NCBI GenBank assembly: GCA_000469685.2
Contig: LS997565.1
Location: 301,501 to 365,500 of the forward strand
Direction of reading: 5' to 3'
DNA from: Haemonchus contortus
Taxonomy: Eukaryota > Nematoda > Chromadorea > Rhabditida > Trichostrongylidae
DNA: 64,000 bases
The position numbers were made by a program, and so were the translations under genes. Positions 11,801-22,169 of this stretch are shown in pieces. Each line of letters starts with the position of its first letter. Within the stretch, counting starts at the first letter, position 1. The notes below the pieces were generated by a model, which saw only the letters and a list, made by a program, of their open reading frames with translations, did no database searches and had not been told where the DNA came from.

Positions 11801-14800
11801 GCCGCGACGCGACAGTTCCTACTGCACCACACCCCTAAGAGAGGCCCCGTCACTCTTAGAGCCCCATCACTCTCTTGCTCCTAATCTGCGACTCTTTTTA
11901 ATTTCGCTGAGAAGTCGATCATCAACAGTAGCAACTGGCGTCCTTGGTGAGAATCATCGTGGGCGTCGTATCTCCAGATAGATAGCGAACGATTAAACGA
12001 TCAAAGGCGCATGACTGGCCAGATCCTCTCCCTATGCAGTGTTGATTTCGGAGTCAGCGGTAGAGCTAGAGCTGCTTCGTTATTCATAGAGTAGGACTGA
12101 GGAAGCTGAGCGCTCAATATGCGACATAGTTTACAAAAGGGCGCTCCGAACATACTTCAATACTGCCAGTGATAACTCTTAGATTGTTATAAAATGTAGA
12201 GATGGTCCAAGGGCGGCGGGAAATGGCGTTACACATAGATTTTTGTCTCGAGATTTCCGCACCAATTAGGTAAAATTACGAATTTAGGCAAATTGTCCTC
12301 CTCCAAATGTGCCAGTGGTTGGAACTGGGCCTCTTAGGACTGCAACATCTTGGCCTAGATGCCCGCTTCAAGCAGAACAGTCGACTTCCTCTGCACTTGT
12401 GAGTTTGTGTTATTGGATGAAAGTTTTTGGTTATTAAAGTTTGAATTTCACAAAAAATATTATAAAATAGTACTTGTTTTTGATAATATTTGGTTTATGG
12501 CTGTGTTCGAGAAAATATACATACACTGGTGTGCAAAACTTAGGGACGAAATGGATAATGTAACATAAAACAACGAGGACTTAGTGGAAGTAAATGAATG
12601 TGTGGGATTATATTGCCAGACCTATGACGGCTATGCACAGGAAGTTAGACATCCCTTCGTGGAGGGGTAGTTTAAATAAAGTGAGAAATATGGCTACCCG
12701 CACAAATCGAGGCAGATGAGAGGTATGAAAGGAATTTTTTTGTCAATCAGCCAGTAGCTACCAAGTACTGTGGTGTTATCCTTCTATACATCTTATCCCG
12801 CAGGCATCGTCTGGATGACCTGGCATGAGGAGGGATCATCGAGAAAATCGAAAAAGGCCGAACTATGACGAGTGCAGCCCAGGAACCTGGTATCGCTCAC
12901 AGCGTTGTTTCACGTGCACGGAGAGCATTCCGAACCTCTGATACTGCTGCACGAAGGAGAGGAGGTGGTCAGCCAAGAACAACTGCATCAAGATATGACC
13001 GCTACATTGTGCAGCAGGCAAGAAGAGATCCACGTCAGTCAGCTTCTTTGATTGCAATGTCATTTAACAGGATTTCAAAGCAAGCCATCCCACGCACTAC
13101 AGTGGCACGACGACTGCACCGTTGCGGTCTCTTCGCCCGACGACCTTTACGTGGTGTTCCTTCGACCCTCGCGAATCGGCGAGACCGTTTAGGGTGGTGC
13201 CGGGTGCATAGCGAACGGACCGATGAGAAATGGGGCCGTTTGCTTATTTCGGATGGGAGCAGATTCAGTCTGAGTAGTGATTCTGGACGCACCGTCATGG
13301 CCAAAGGTGGGGACACGCATGTCTCTCAGAAACGTTGTGGAACTTGACCGTTCTGGTGGTCGAGGTGTTATGGTATGGGGAGGCATCATGCTTCGTAACT
13401 GTACTTACCTCCAGATTTTTGAGCGTGGGACCCCTAACAGTCGGCGTTACTGTGAAAAGGAACCCCTCCCTAATGTGTATCTTTTAAGTGCTGCAGTGAG
13501 CCCTGAAATCATTTTTATGGATAATAGTGCGCGACCGCATCGAACAGCTCATGTGAAAGAGCTCTTGACACAAAAGGTTATCCAGCCAATGGTGTAGCCT
13601 GCCCATTCCTCCGACCTGAATCCCAGTGAGCAAGTGTAGGATGCACTGGGTGGAGGCACTGTAGCACGTCTAAATGCACCACTGACCATCCAGCAATTGT
13701 CAATTGTGCTGATAGAGGAGTGGAATGCCCCACCACAGTAACTCATTTTCAACCTCGTGGAAATCATGGGATCGCGTTACAGAGCTTTTACTGCTGTCCG
13801 TGGTGATCACACACCCCATTAGGAACCGCGTCGCTTCTTTTGAAGTACTAGGATAAGTTGTGAGGAACTATGGGTAATCGGTACCTTTCAATAAAAATGT
13901 CTTATTTGCTCGTCCTATTTCGATTTTCTGCCAGTTACTTCCTGTGCAATATCGCAATGATCGTCTATTGCTATGGTCTAAATTTCATCGAACTCTGTCG
14001 TCTGACAGAGGTACAGTAATCGAAAGTTGCTTCCGTCCCTATGTTTTGCACACCAGTGTAGCTATGTGGAGTATTCTTTAAATTATACACCCTTGTCGCG
14101 AATCTTATTAGGCTCATAATGGAGCAGTGCATTTCGTTTTCCATTCCAATTCCTCTTTTACATGTACATAGAGTATAAAAGATGAACATCCGCCTTTTGC
14201 ATATCTATTACTGTGATTGCGCGTCTTGTGGTTGTTTTTTTATGATCATGATGTGTTTCGCACGAAAGCTATGTTATAGCTCCTCGATCAGCTGATCCGT
14301 GAATTAGGGTTCTTATTCTTCGAACAATCATTGGAGCTGCTTTCGATCTATAACAGAAAAATGTGAAAAGATGACGCGACTTATTTAATTGATGAAGACA
14401 GAGTTTGTAAGCAATTCCTTTTGCGCTCCTTTGACATGGGACGTAATAACGAATAGCATACACGAGAACGTGAAGTGTAAAGCATTGCTTTCGATTCGTT
14501 CAAATGACATTGTAAGTAAATGGAGGTCAGTAAGTGAGTTATGCGGTTTTTTTGAGGGAGCAAGCGTGGCGTTTCCTGCGAAACCGGAGCAATGGGACCA
14601 TACGGCCAGCAGTAGCAGCAGTGGGAGCGAGGCAAGTTAACAGTCTTTTTATTTGGGATTACTGCGAGGGTTTTCAATAATTTTTGAACGAAATTGATTT
14701 TCTCGAAACTAAGCAACTAGGTAAATTAATTTGCAGCCTTTTGTTTCTGAATGCTACTTACTCTACTCTTTTTTCTGCGACAGTGCAAAGATTTTCTCAA

Positions 14801-17553
14801 AGTTTGACTTGCCGCTTTATGTAAAAACCTTGCCTTTTATAGCTTCATTTATTGTTAGCATGATTTAGACACATCATGAATTTGGGGCATGTGAGCAATA
14901 GTTTTGTGTATATTGAACAATTCCTTGAAAACGAAGTTTCCTTGTAGCAGGCCATTGCTTCCGATAGTGACATTGAACGTTCCATCAGCAAAATATTCTT
15001 GGCAGATCTTTTCTATGTCATTTTTTCTCTTCAAATAGAATGTGGATATGTGGAATTCAAATCACCATTCATGATGAAGCTCGACCTGCACGTTCTCGTG
15101 TAGGAAGAAACCATGATCATCCAGGAGTCGATATGTGGCGGGACACGACAAGAAATAGTGCAGTAAGGGCGCAATTTTCGACTAGAATAAAAGTATGCTG
15201 CTAGGTGCTAGGCATGTTGCTGGAGAAAGTTACAATAGTGTTCAAAAGTCTTCGACCAAATGCTCCTCCAGCCATACCGTTCAATCGTTTCTCCTTTCAT
15301 ACTAGATCTAATCATGCAAAATTTCAATACGTGTAGCTTGTGAGTATTGTGAATATATACTACTACTACCCTGCGTTCTGATCATATTCCAGTTATCCCA
15401 AGAAGCTCGGACTCGAAATCGACTAGAAATACGAATGCTCTTCCTCCTGGAGTTTCTTTCCTTTTCGTCATGTCTAATTGTAAAGTGTACGAGCGCTAAT
15501 GCCGAATACTGTATTTGAGAAAAACGCACATAAGGTGTGAATAACTGCGGGCGTCACTAACTTTGCTAATAGCGAAGTCTGCCACCGCATGGATATTGCT
15601 GCTCTGCAGTGAAATGGTGTTGGATAGTGTGAAATATGCTTCGGTTAAACATATCGAAATTTCGCGCGAATTGCTCCACTAAGAAAAAGCGTGAGGTCGT
15701 TTCGCCGAAGACTTTTGACCGCTACTGTAAAAGTTTCCCTGCAATCTTTCTCGTAGATATCTTCGACGGTGTTCGTTTCTAGATCCCCCATTCTAATTTA
15801 CTGTAGAAGACACTTCAATCAAGCAACAGCAGACATTGTCTCAGAAGAGAGTACAAGCAAGCAAAAGCAAACAGGCGTGGCTTCATACCACGGGTTGATC
15901 CTTTTCCCAAAAAATAGTGGGTAGTAGTAGTAGTAGTAAAAAGTAGTATGGTTGACCTAGAGTTCAACTGGTTCCAATGTTACCACGGGGTCGTCTGGCT
16001 AACGCCGGTCTCTCCTGCTCACGTTGGTTGTAACGGCTTACTTAGGCCGTTAATTAGTCTTTTCTAACTCTTTGGGAAAAATGTGTAGTTGGTCTAGCTA
16101 TATCGAGCAGTTCAAAACCACACGGGTCAAAATCGGCTGCCATTATCCCTCGCTACAGCTACATAACCTACGTACCTACAACATATCTCCAACTTTATTA
16201 GAGTTGGAACACTGTATGACTTAGAGTAACAGATTTGCAGTTGATCGGTCAATTACATAACAGATCGGTACAGCGAATCGTTGGTTATCATCTCCGTAGC
16301 GCAAATCCTACCATACGTGAACCGAATTCGAACTCTGTGACTCTGAGGGAGCGAATCTCAAATCTTCCCTCCCTCAGTGAACGTAACCTACACGTGCGAC
16401 TTGCCATTAGTATTCCCATCTTGCCGTCAGCACCCCTTCTACACTTTGTCTCCGATTTCCGCGTAGGCTCCACACCTATCAAGTGTAGCCTCTTGCCAGT
16501 GTAAAGGTTTCTAATCTACCGTCGTCGTGCCTTTCGAGTTTAATACTCTATATCAAGTTACCTGGAATTATGCATCCCACAGCTGAACACAATTGAAACA
16601 CAATTTTTGGGAGTGTTCCGCCTCTCGTGTACGGAGCCTAGCTAAAAACATGTGTTCCCATGTGACTCGGTTCATTCCCCACTTGTTCCTGTTTAGCTGG
16701 GTTATTCCACTTCAATATAAGGAAGGATCCATATAAGATGGTTACGGCAAAGAAATAGACAAGCAGAATCTGTAGTTATTTGCTGTGTGTATACATAGTG
16801 GGGATTTCATCAACAACCAGTTTTCATGTTTTTTGGCAGCTTTGCACTTTTCAATGCCAGCATATTTGAAAACAGAAGTCTAATATATGGTGTGTGTTGA
16901 CCATTTTGTTGTCCGAAAACAATTGCAGGCGGACGCGGAGTCCAGTTGTACCACTCACTTTCTGTAAGGTTTTCATTCTGATATCTGTATCCCTTTCCAC
17001 GGAGCGGAATGTGCACCTACCCTTGCCACTGGTTGCCGACTTGTCGTCTGAATTCCTTCAAAATTTGAACGGATCCATATAAGGTTATTACAAACATACA
17101 AACAAGTGGGCAGCTGTGGTTTGTATATAGTAAGGATGTCGTTGCCGCTAATTGATGCACATAACAGCCATTGGTCTTTTGAATTATGTAGCCTCTAGAT
17201 TATTTTGTTCGATATCATTTCGGTTTTTTCGAACAACTATATATCAATTTTAGTGTGCTGACGAAGTCGACGATCGTGCTTTGCAGTTATCCGATCTGAA
17301 CGTCGGCTGCCCCGGTACTGGTGTTGTTTTTGAGAACCCTGTGGGCGAGATTTTATGCTCAGATGGTGGACAAAATGGTGCAGGCGACGAAGGCAACTCA
17401 TCACCTAGCGGCTCTAGTGGAGATCTCGCGTCCGCAGTCGACTCAGCATGTGAAGGTGATCAGGTGACAGCGCTTGTACCACCTTTCAGTGGTGCCAAGA
17501 CAGTGTGTGCCAATGAAAAGAGTGCTGCAGCAGCTGAGACGTCATCTCGTTGA
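8767..17553 (+). CDS. daf-18: PTEN/DAF-18-like phosphatase, C2 domain and C-terminal tail (5' end missing)
   Basis: PTEN removes the 3-phosphate from PIP3 at the plasma membrane and opposes PI3-kinase; in worms DAF-18 acts in insulin-like signalling. The exons 8767-8896, 9031-9217, 9891-10015, 10069-10145, 10429-10523, 10593-10744 and 10827-10958 join in phase. They read GDIRVDIF, then a lysine-rich loop, then HVWLNTMFTCPG, and later EVDRAFKNESMPPEFK followed by a beta-strand LIIITRC. This matches the order of the PTEN C2 domain (GDIKVEFF, FWVNTFFIPG, DLDKANKD, FKVKLYFTK). About 180 residues sit between the middle strands, far more than in human PTEN. Further exons at 14557-14631, 14951, 15039-15162 and 17254-17553 form an acidic, Ser-rich tail ending at TGA 17551-17553. 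One join (14951 to 15039) is not resolved. The catalytic domain is not in the window, so tensin-type proteins remain possible but fit less well. Confidence 0.75.
9031..9217 (+). CDS. daf-18: daf-18-like exon: C2 beta-strand
   Basis: The acceptor is GATTTCAG and the donor GTACGT. It begins IGHVWLNTMFTCPG, which aligns with PTEN FHFWVNTFFIPG, then runs into a Ser/Pro-rich insert. The downstream intron carries the fold-back element 9240-9652, only 22 bp after the donor. Confidence 0.8.
9240..9652. mobile_element. Fold-back MITE, 413 bp, in a daf-18-like intron
   Basis: The left end TGGCTGCTTTCATGG and the right end ATGAAAGCAGCCA are inverted, and the similarity extends far inward through GTGCGCGCGGCAAATT. 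Nearly the whole element folds on itself. The core is shared with 20013-20272 and 54382-54636; a loose end fragment lies at 21631-21680. Confidence 0.75.
9891..10015 (+). CDS. daf-18: daf-18-like exon: C2 insert, basic/serine-rich
   Basis: The acceptor is ATGGTTCAG and the donor GTGGGT. The two entering bases complete the codon left by 9217. The exon reads as a hydrophilic segment (SRKSRSSDP, SQRKRKAT), which may be a phosphorylated loop. Confidence 0.65.
10069..10145 (+). CDS. daf-18: daf-18-like exon: LPPGLEEH segment
   Basis: It follows a 53-bp intron (10016-10068) and reads LILPPGLEEHCPFSTLGDIY. The donor GTTAGT at 10146 leaves two bases, which fit the single base opening 10429. The acceptor AATTTAAG is weaker than its neighbours. 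Confidence 0.6.
10429..10523 (+). CDS. daf-18: daf-18-like exon: FGIEELLRNA segment
   Basis: The acceptor TTATTTCAG is strong and the donor is GTTTGT. It reads PRFGIEELLRNAHASNMV then DSYNERRRSLPA. The entry and exit phases match both neighbours exactly, which supports the whole chain. Confidence 0.7.
10593..10744 (+). CDS. daf-18: daf-18-like exon: C2 core
   Basis: The acceptor is AATTGTAG and the donor GTATTT. It contains HVHVFPLIEVDRAFKNES, which aligns with PTEN YLVLTLTKNDLDKANKD, and ends in PPEFK before the next C2 strand. Confidence 0.8.
10827..10958 (+). CDS. daf-18: daf-18-like exon: last C2 strand and charged helix
   Basis: The acceptor is CTATTTCAG and the donor GTAAGA. It opens with LIIITRC, the final C2 strand, then an Ala/Glu/Lys-rich helix (EKAEAALADARRVAAKHEEE) that could be a short coiled coil. 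It is 44 codons with phase 0 at both ends. Confidence 0.8.
10959..12523. other. Large intron, with a minus-strand mariner relic at 11474-11172
   Basis: The minus strand of 11474-11172 retains LLLQDMVTGDELDLY and YPPFSPDL, counterparts of the mariner motifs VTGDEKW and PPYSPDLAPSD. The frame is otherwise decayed. From 11500 to 12523 I see no further element. The plus-strand frame at 11606-11884 has no recognisable motif. Confidence 0.55.
12524..14058 (+). mobile_element. Tc1-like transposon, complete ends, broken transposase
   Basis: The inverted ends are CACTGGTGTGCAAAACTTAG (left) and TTTTGCACACCAGTG (right), flanked by TA on both sides; the element is 1535 bp. The transposase starts around 12865 (MTSAAQEPGIAHSVVSRAR, a paired-type helix-turn-helix with a GGGQPRTT linker). 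The catalytic triad is visible: ISDGSRF (13252), FMDNSARPH (13520) and DLNPSE (13628). A frameshift lies near 13330, and stops occur at about 13595 and 13636, so it is inactive. It sits in an intron of the daf-18-like gene. Confidence 0.9.
14557..14631 (+). CDS. daf-18: Probable daf-18-like exon with GC donor
   Basis: It reads FPAKPEQWDHTASSSSSGSE, a serine-rich acidic stretch like the PTEN tail. It ends GAG followed by GCAAGT, the consensus of rare GC-AG introns. The acceptor TTTTTTTGAG is unusual. It lies 3.6 kb after the previous exon because the Tc1-like element sits in that intron. Confidence 0.5.
14951..15010 (+). CDS. daf-18: Possible daf-18-like tail exon, 3' end unresolved
   Basis: The acceptor is CTTGTAGCAG. 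In phase with 14631 it reads AIASDSDIERSISKIF, similar in character to the acidic PTEN tail (DTTDSDPENE). No donor gives the phase needed by 15039, so the end given here is approximate. Confidence 0.4.
15039..15162 (+). CDS. daf-18: daf-18-like tail exon
   Basis: The acceptor is CTTCAAATAG and the donor GTAAGG. It reads IQITIHDEARPARSRVG then HDHPGVDMWRDTTRNSA. The exit phase 0 joins 17254. The first codon depends on an upstream exon that exits in phase 2 and was not found. Confidence 0.55.
15163..17253. other. Last daf-18-like intron; repeat remnants
   Basis: About 15540-15720 resembles the reverse complement of 49210-49460. A TAG trinucleotide run lies at about 15920-15940, and a truncated hairpin end of the Helitron-like family at about 16003-16020. 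GGATCCATATAAG occurs at 16727 and 17069 inside two related segments. The open frame at 16235-16504 has no recognised motif. Confidence 0.45.
17254..17553 (+). CDS. daf-18: daf-18-like terminal exon
   Basis: The acceptor is TCAATTTTAG. It encodes 99 codons (CADEVDDRALQLSDLNVGC at the start, Gly/Ser/Ala-rich after) and ends at TGA 17551-17553. The tail is low-complexity and fits a disordered C-terminus. Confidence 0.65.
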   Translation, partial: CADEVDDRALQLSDLNVGCPGTGVVFENPVGEILCSDGGQNGAGDEGNSSPSGSSGDLASAVDSACEGDQVTALVPPFSGAKTVCANEKSAAAAETSSR

Positions 17554-17960
17554 GCAACCTTCCACTGTTTTTTACCTATTATACAAAGATCAATTAAATG
17601 ACTGCTGTCTGATCAAGCCTTTCATCTTCATTCATGTCTCAAGTCTAACTCATGAATGGTCCTCGGAACGAGCTTATTCTCGTCTCAGTCTACATCCAAC
17701 ACTTTTTCTTACTAGTCCTAAAAAATTTTACTATTTAATATTAAACGATGCCATCTGATGTGTAGCGAGCTATTCATTCTCTTCTTCTTTTGTTCTTTCT
17801 GTACCATGGAATAGATTTAGTTGTTGCTTGCATCGTTTTAGTAAATTCCACGCGGAGAAGCCATCCAATCCGTTCTGATATTCGTGGTTTCAGCGCATCC
17901 TATCGCACTGGTGGGGATTCTCAGAATAAATTTCCATTTTATTAACTTCTGACGAATATT
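17554..17960 (+). other. daf-18: 3' UTR of the daf-18-like gene
   Basis: AT-rich sequence after the stop. The candidate polyadenylation signals are ATTAAA near 17591 and AATAAA at 17925. Confidence 0.45.
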
Positions 17961-18006
17961 GATTAGATCGTTCGGGGAGTAACTATCGAAAATTTTGCAG
18001 TGGTCC

Positions 18007-18119
18007 ATACTATTTCACGACTGTTTTCCCTCTGATTGCCACATAAGGCATAACCCACCTTGTTCGGGTGGGTTATGCCTTATGTGGCAATCAGAGGGGA
18101 AACAGTCGTGAAATAGTAC
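18007..18119. repeat. Near-perfect 53-bp-arm hairpin
   Basis: The left arm 18007-18059 and the right arm 18067-18119 are inverted copies with two mismatches around a 7-base loop. The first bases of the right arm are GGTGGGTTATGCCTTATG. It carries no coding signal and no resemblance to the other inverted elements in the window. Confidence 0.85.
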
Positions 18120-19538
18120 GCAGCTCTCTTCTTGCGTATCTAATGCTATGATGGCTGTACTGTCCTTCATATTCGAAGCGGCATTTAAGCGGCTCTGTGT
18201 ACACTTGTTTCACCGATTCTGAGCCAAAAACAAGAGGGCCGTAGATTAGCCTCGATCTGGTCAATCAACGGCGATATCACTAAAACTCCGATTATGTTAT
18301 GCTCATATGAATGAGCAGTGTTTCTTTTTAGTATACTTTGGAATGACCGAACACCCTAAAAAAAATCCGGACTATTGTGAAATTTCCGGAGGATATTCTC
18401 CAAACCGTCTTTTAGTTTCAAAAGTGTGAACTGTGGCGACCTTGTTATTCTGGGTAACCATTTGGCTCCACAAACTTCACTTTACAGCAGCTTGATATGT
18501 TTATTATTCTAAGATAGTATTCGCACAACTGTCGCAGTGCCATAAGTCTAATTAATCAGTATATGGTACTCATCTCAACTCCTGGCCCTCTCTTTGAGTG
18601 GTTTGAGGTAGCTGAAGTGTTTCATAACGCTATATTGTGATGAGACTGGAACAGCATTCCTACTCTGTCATTTCTGTTATAGAATCCTCCCCTAATGTAC
18701 GAGAGGTCTGCGTTATAGCGAACAGGTACCTTTTAAATTAGGGGTGATTAAATCCGTTGATAGCAAATCTAGTGCAGAATTTTCAATTGTTATAATTTTT
18801 TAATTTTCATATATATTTTTCTATGATCTCATGCCTCACTGTTCAGAATGTTTTACATATGTCATACAAAGTTCACATCATCAGAATGTATGTATATTCA
18901 TCATCACGTTATCATCATTTTCATAGTGTTTTATTCCTGCCATGTGAGTCGTCTGTACTTTGTAAATTTTATTTCTGTATGTTTTTATTATGTTACACAT
19001 TTTCATGTCGTGTAAGTTTTTCTCAAGCTCGACACGCTTTCCAATTTCACCCCTATAAGAATTTCTCAATCGTTAGTTATTTGTTGGATATGTTTTCGTA
19101 GTAGTCGTCTGGCTAATGTCGACGAGTGGACAAGAAGCCTGAACTGATTGCTGTACTGTTGAATGAACGCTCTGTTCACCTGAATTTGGTAGGATTGGCA
19201 ACAACAGCCTCCGGCTCAACAGCCTATCTTGTCGTCAGTCATTACGATAAGTTTGTTGTTTGAATTGGAGCAGCGTCTTTCAGGAACTTGACTAATAGGA
19301 AGCGCGGTTGTGTTGCAAAGCGCATCGTCTTATGGTGTTAGAAGAAAATGTGTCAAGCCACTACTTAGACTCTTATTTGGCACAGTTGAAGATGAACATT
19401 AACAACTCTTAATCGGTACAGTTGAAGATGGTCATTGGCACTATTTTTGGTACCTATCTCCGAAGGGATGGATGCCAAACTTTGTTTGGTGTTTTTTTTG
19501 ACTGAGTTAGAAATTTATTCTAAGTCTTGACTTTTCTG
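18120..19538. other. No gene seen
   Basis: AT-rich sequence without a recognisable exon. A degenerate Helitron-type hairpin end (GTCGTCTGGCTAATG) occurs at about 19103. The open frames at 18823-19101 are low-complexity. Confidence 0.45.
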
Positions 19539-19539
19539 C

Positions 19540-20640
19540 TAGACGTTAACCAATTGGAAAGGTCTTGTTCTGACTGTTTGTAACCCATTTTTAAAGCTCG
19601 CTGCTGTGGCTTCTGTTTGGTTAGCGAATGCAGTGAGGTAGGTATTGTAATAGGCGTACTTCAGTACCCAGTTGACGCAAGTGATTGTGCAACTCCATAA
19701 CGAAAACTCGAATATCCTCCAAACTGATCCACAAATACGTTCTTGGTAAAGCTTCGTTTGTTGTTGTCGAGTTGCCGAGGAACTGGGAGTCAAGTTCTTC
19801 AAAAAAAGCCTTTCTCTACACTTAGCGTACGATAGGCGCATATCTTCTTTCCACTTTGAATTCGCTTAGAATTGTGAAAAACGAAAAGATCGACCAGGTA
19901 CGACTTATGTATGCCTGTTGTGTGCCTTTCTCTCCTAGACACTTGTACCAGTCTAACAACTTGAGAAAGGATGAGTTCGTCGTTGGTTAGCGTAGACGGT
20001 GCTGGGTTTGTAGGGTATGTGTACGAACGTGCGTCCGAGAGGGCGCGCGGCAAATTGCGCGGCGAAGTTCGTAATGATTTGAACGACTTTGGCGCCTATC
20101 TTTGGGGCCCAAATTTGAAATAGAGTGGATTAGGGGTGTCATGTAACCCTACTAAACTACACTACTTCGAGTTTGTGCCCCAAAAATTGGCGCCGCAGTC
20201 GTACAAATCATCACGAACTTCGCCGCTAAATTTGCCGCGCGCACCCTCGGACGCACGTTCGTACCGTCCCCCGGGTTTGTAGACCGCCAGTTCGCTTGCA
20301 ATTTGGCGTCTCACTGCGGCATTTCCAATCCCACTATACCGTCGGAGTCTTGATTGCAGGATCGAAGCCTGGGAAGAAATTAATGGTACGCTTCTCTATC
20401 TTAAAGGATCGTAAACTCTAAGGGTGCCATTTTTCGTTTTGCACTCTGTAAGGTTCTAGTTCCAATTGAAATTCTAAGAGCCAAACGGATAGGCTTCCCA
20501 TACATTTCTTGTAGTGTCGTCCAAATTGTTCAATATTCAAGATACGTCTGCTTCTGGTAACCCCATTTTCTGCACTTTGGCTAACTCCGCCTGCTAAATA
20601 CGACCAGCCGTATGATTTAGGATTCCTTAGATTCCTCGAC
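19540..20640 (-). pseudogene. Unrecognised decayed coding region split by a fold-back MITE
   Basis: On the minus strand two protein-like stretches remain. About 20640-20420 reads RILNIEQFGRHYKKCMGS then LLEFQLELEPYRVQNEKW. About 19930-19640 reads VDLFVFHNSKRIQSGKK then FFEELDSQFLGNS and LEDIRVFVMELHNHLRQLG. A homopolymer frameshift at about 19803 separates two frames. The fold-back element 20013-20272 lies between them. It may be a transposon protein or a dead gene; I do not recognise the family. Confidence 0.35.
20013..20272. mobile_element. Fold-back MITE, about 260 bp
   Basis: Both arms contain GTACGAACGTGCGTCCGAG and GCGCGCGGCAAATT in opposite orientation, and the centre is also palindromic (TTGGGGCCCAAATTTG against TTTGTGCCCCAAAAATTGG). 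It is the same core as 9240-9652 and 54382-54636. Confidence 0.75.
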
Positions 20641-20869
20641 ATTTCTCAAAAATGTACATGCAATGCCAGCATTGTGTCTGCACAGCAACCAATCCCCAGT
20701 GGTTGGTGATTGAAAGTGATAACAATTGGTTGGAGGTGGTAAGGAGCTTTACAAGGCAAGAGTAGCAGAATCCGTTACTCACTTCGTGGTAACTGTGAAG
20801 CCTTGGCGCTGTTGTAGGTGGTCTGGGATGTGAAGTAGATGATTGGTGATTAATAACAACTAATAGGGT

Positions 20870-21610
20870 CTGATAACGAGCCAAAGAGCAGGAAGCTGCT
20901 CGGTCTGTGATGCCTTTTGTGTTTACAGTGGAACCTTGGCTTTTCAGTAGGTGGTGTAAGATGTAACGGGGTCGTAGGTTTTCTGTGACAGGAACTGATA
21001 ACAACAGATAAGACAAGGGGCATCAGGGAGCAAGAGCCACCTACCAATCTTAGTCCTTAAGTCTTCGGCATTTACAAAGCGTTGACTCTCCAGTATTTTT
21101 CAATCGAAAGAGGGGATTGTTAAGTAGGATGACAAAAGCAGAGTGATAAGTGCTGCAATAAGGACCAAGTGAAGACATAGTACTACAGGGAGAAGTGAAT
21201 TTGGTCAGCACCTGCTGTTAGATCACGGCCGCTATCCTGAAAGTTATGTGACTCAATGAAGAATCACGGTTTACCTTTTTTCGATATCATTTGCGACAAA
21301 ACTTATCCGACCACCGCTAATTTAGGATACTCGACTCATGATATATCTGTAGAGAAAAAAGTTCCATTGATAACGACATATTATAATGCTGTTATTATCC
21401 CTAGGCCAAGATTTGTGAGTATGTTTTATAGCTTTGCTTGCTTAGCAGTCGAATCTTTGATAAGTGAATATTTTTAGTTGAAGTGCAGCAGATCGAGACT
21501 TATAATCGTAGGCGTGCATCGACACATACTGAATACCACTTGCACTACCCTACTAGTCTTATGTCGAAATTCATGTTTAGAAAAGTATCATTCGTCCAAC
21601 TGTCTCACAA
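20870..21610 (+). mobile_element. Fragment of the large Helitron-like family
   Basis: The order of short blocks (AGGTTTTCTGTGACAGGAAC, GATGACAAAAGCAGAGTG, CACGGCCGCTATCCTG, TTGCGACAAAACTTATCCGA) repeats that of 24040-24620 and 46850-47400. Both ends are missing. Confidence 0.6.
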
Positions 21611-22169
21611 GAAGATGGGAAGCCCAGCCCAACGTCAGTGGCTGCTTCCATAGTCCGCCGGCCGGTGCGCCGACGCCCAGCTGACGTAAAACGAATTAGT
21701 TCGTATGTAAGAAATCCACGTTGCATTTTATTTCGCGGTCACATTCTTTACGGTTGTGTTCTGACCGTGAAGTATTATAAAATGCCCCAGACTACGCGTA
21801 TATCTCCCACCACGAGTGGCGAGAAAGTCCAGAAGGGTCAGATCGTTCTTCACACCTTTCTCCTTTTTAATGGTGAATTGGGCTGGAATCTGTGCCATCA
21901 GAGATATCGCTTATTTTTGTCGGCAAAACTACAAAAATTATTTAGAACATCTTCATAAGGCTCCATAAGGGTAGTTTCTGAGAAGGTGCTGCTAAGGGAA
22001 AAAGATTATTCTAAGGATGAGTTTTAAAAACACGGTGCACTTGCTCACCAAATGGAAAATTTGGGGAGTGGTGCCGAGGAAGTCCTCTTAATTTTATCCC
22101 TGCTTCCAGTTGGCCTACGAATTTCTAGGACCGCAGTTGCATGGGTCGGCGGGTATAGTTTAAAAGTCG

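Noticed and set aside
11606..11884. 92-codon frame with a hydrophobic segment (VSSFVLVFLICCCIL)
   Set aside because: It lies in a large intron between a mariner relic and a Tc1 element and has no start or splice support.
18823..19101. 92-codon frame with many aromatic residues
   Set aside because: AT-rich low-complexity reading without motif or splice sites.
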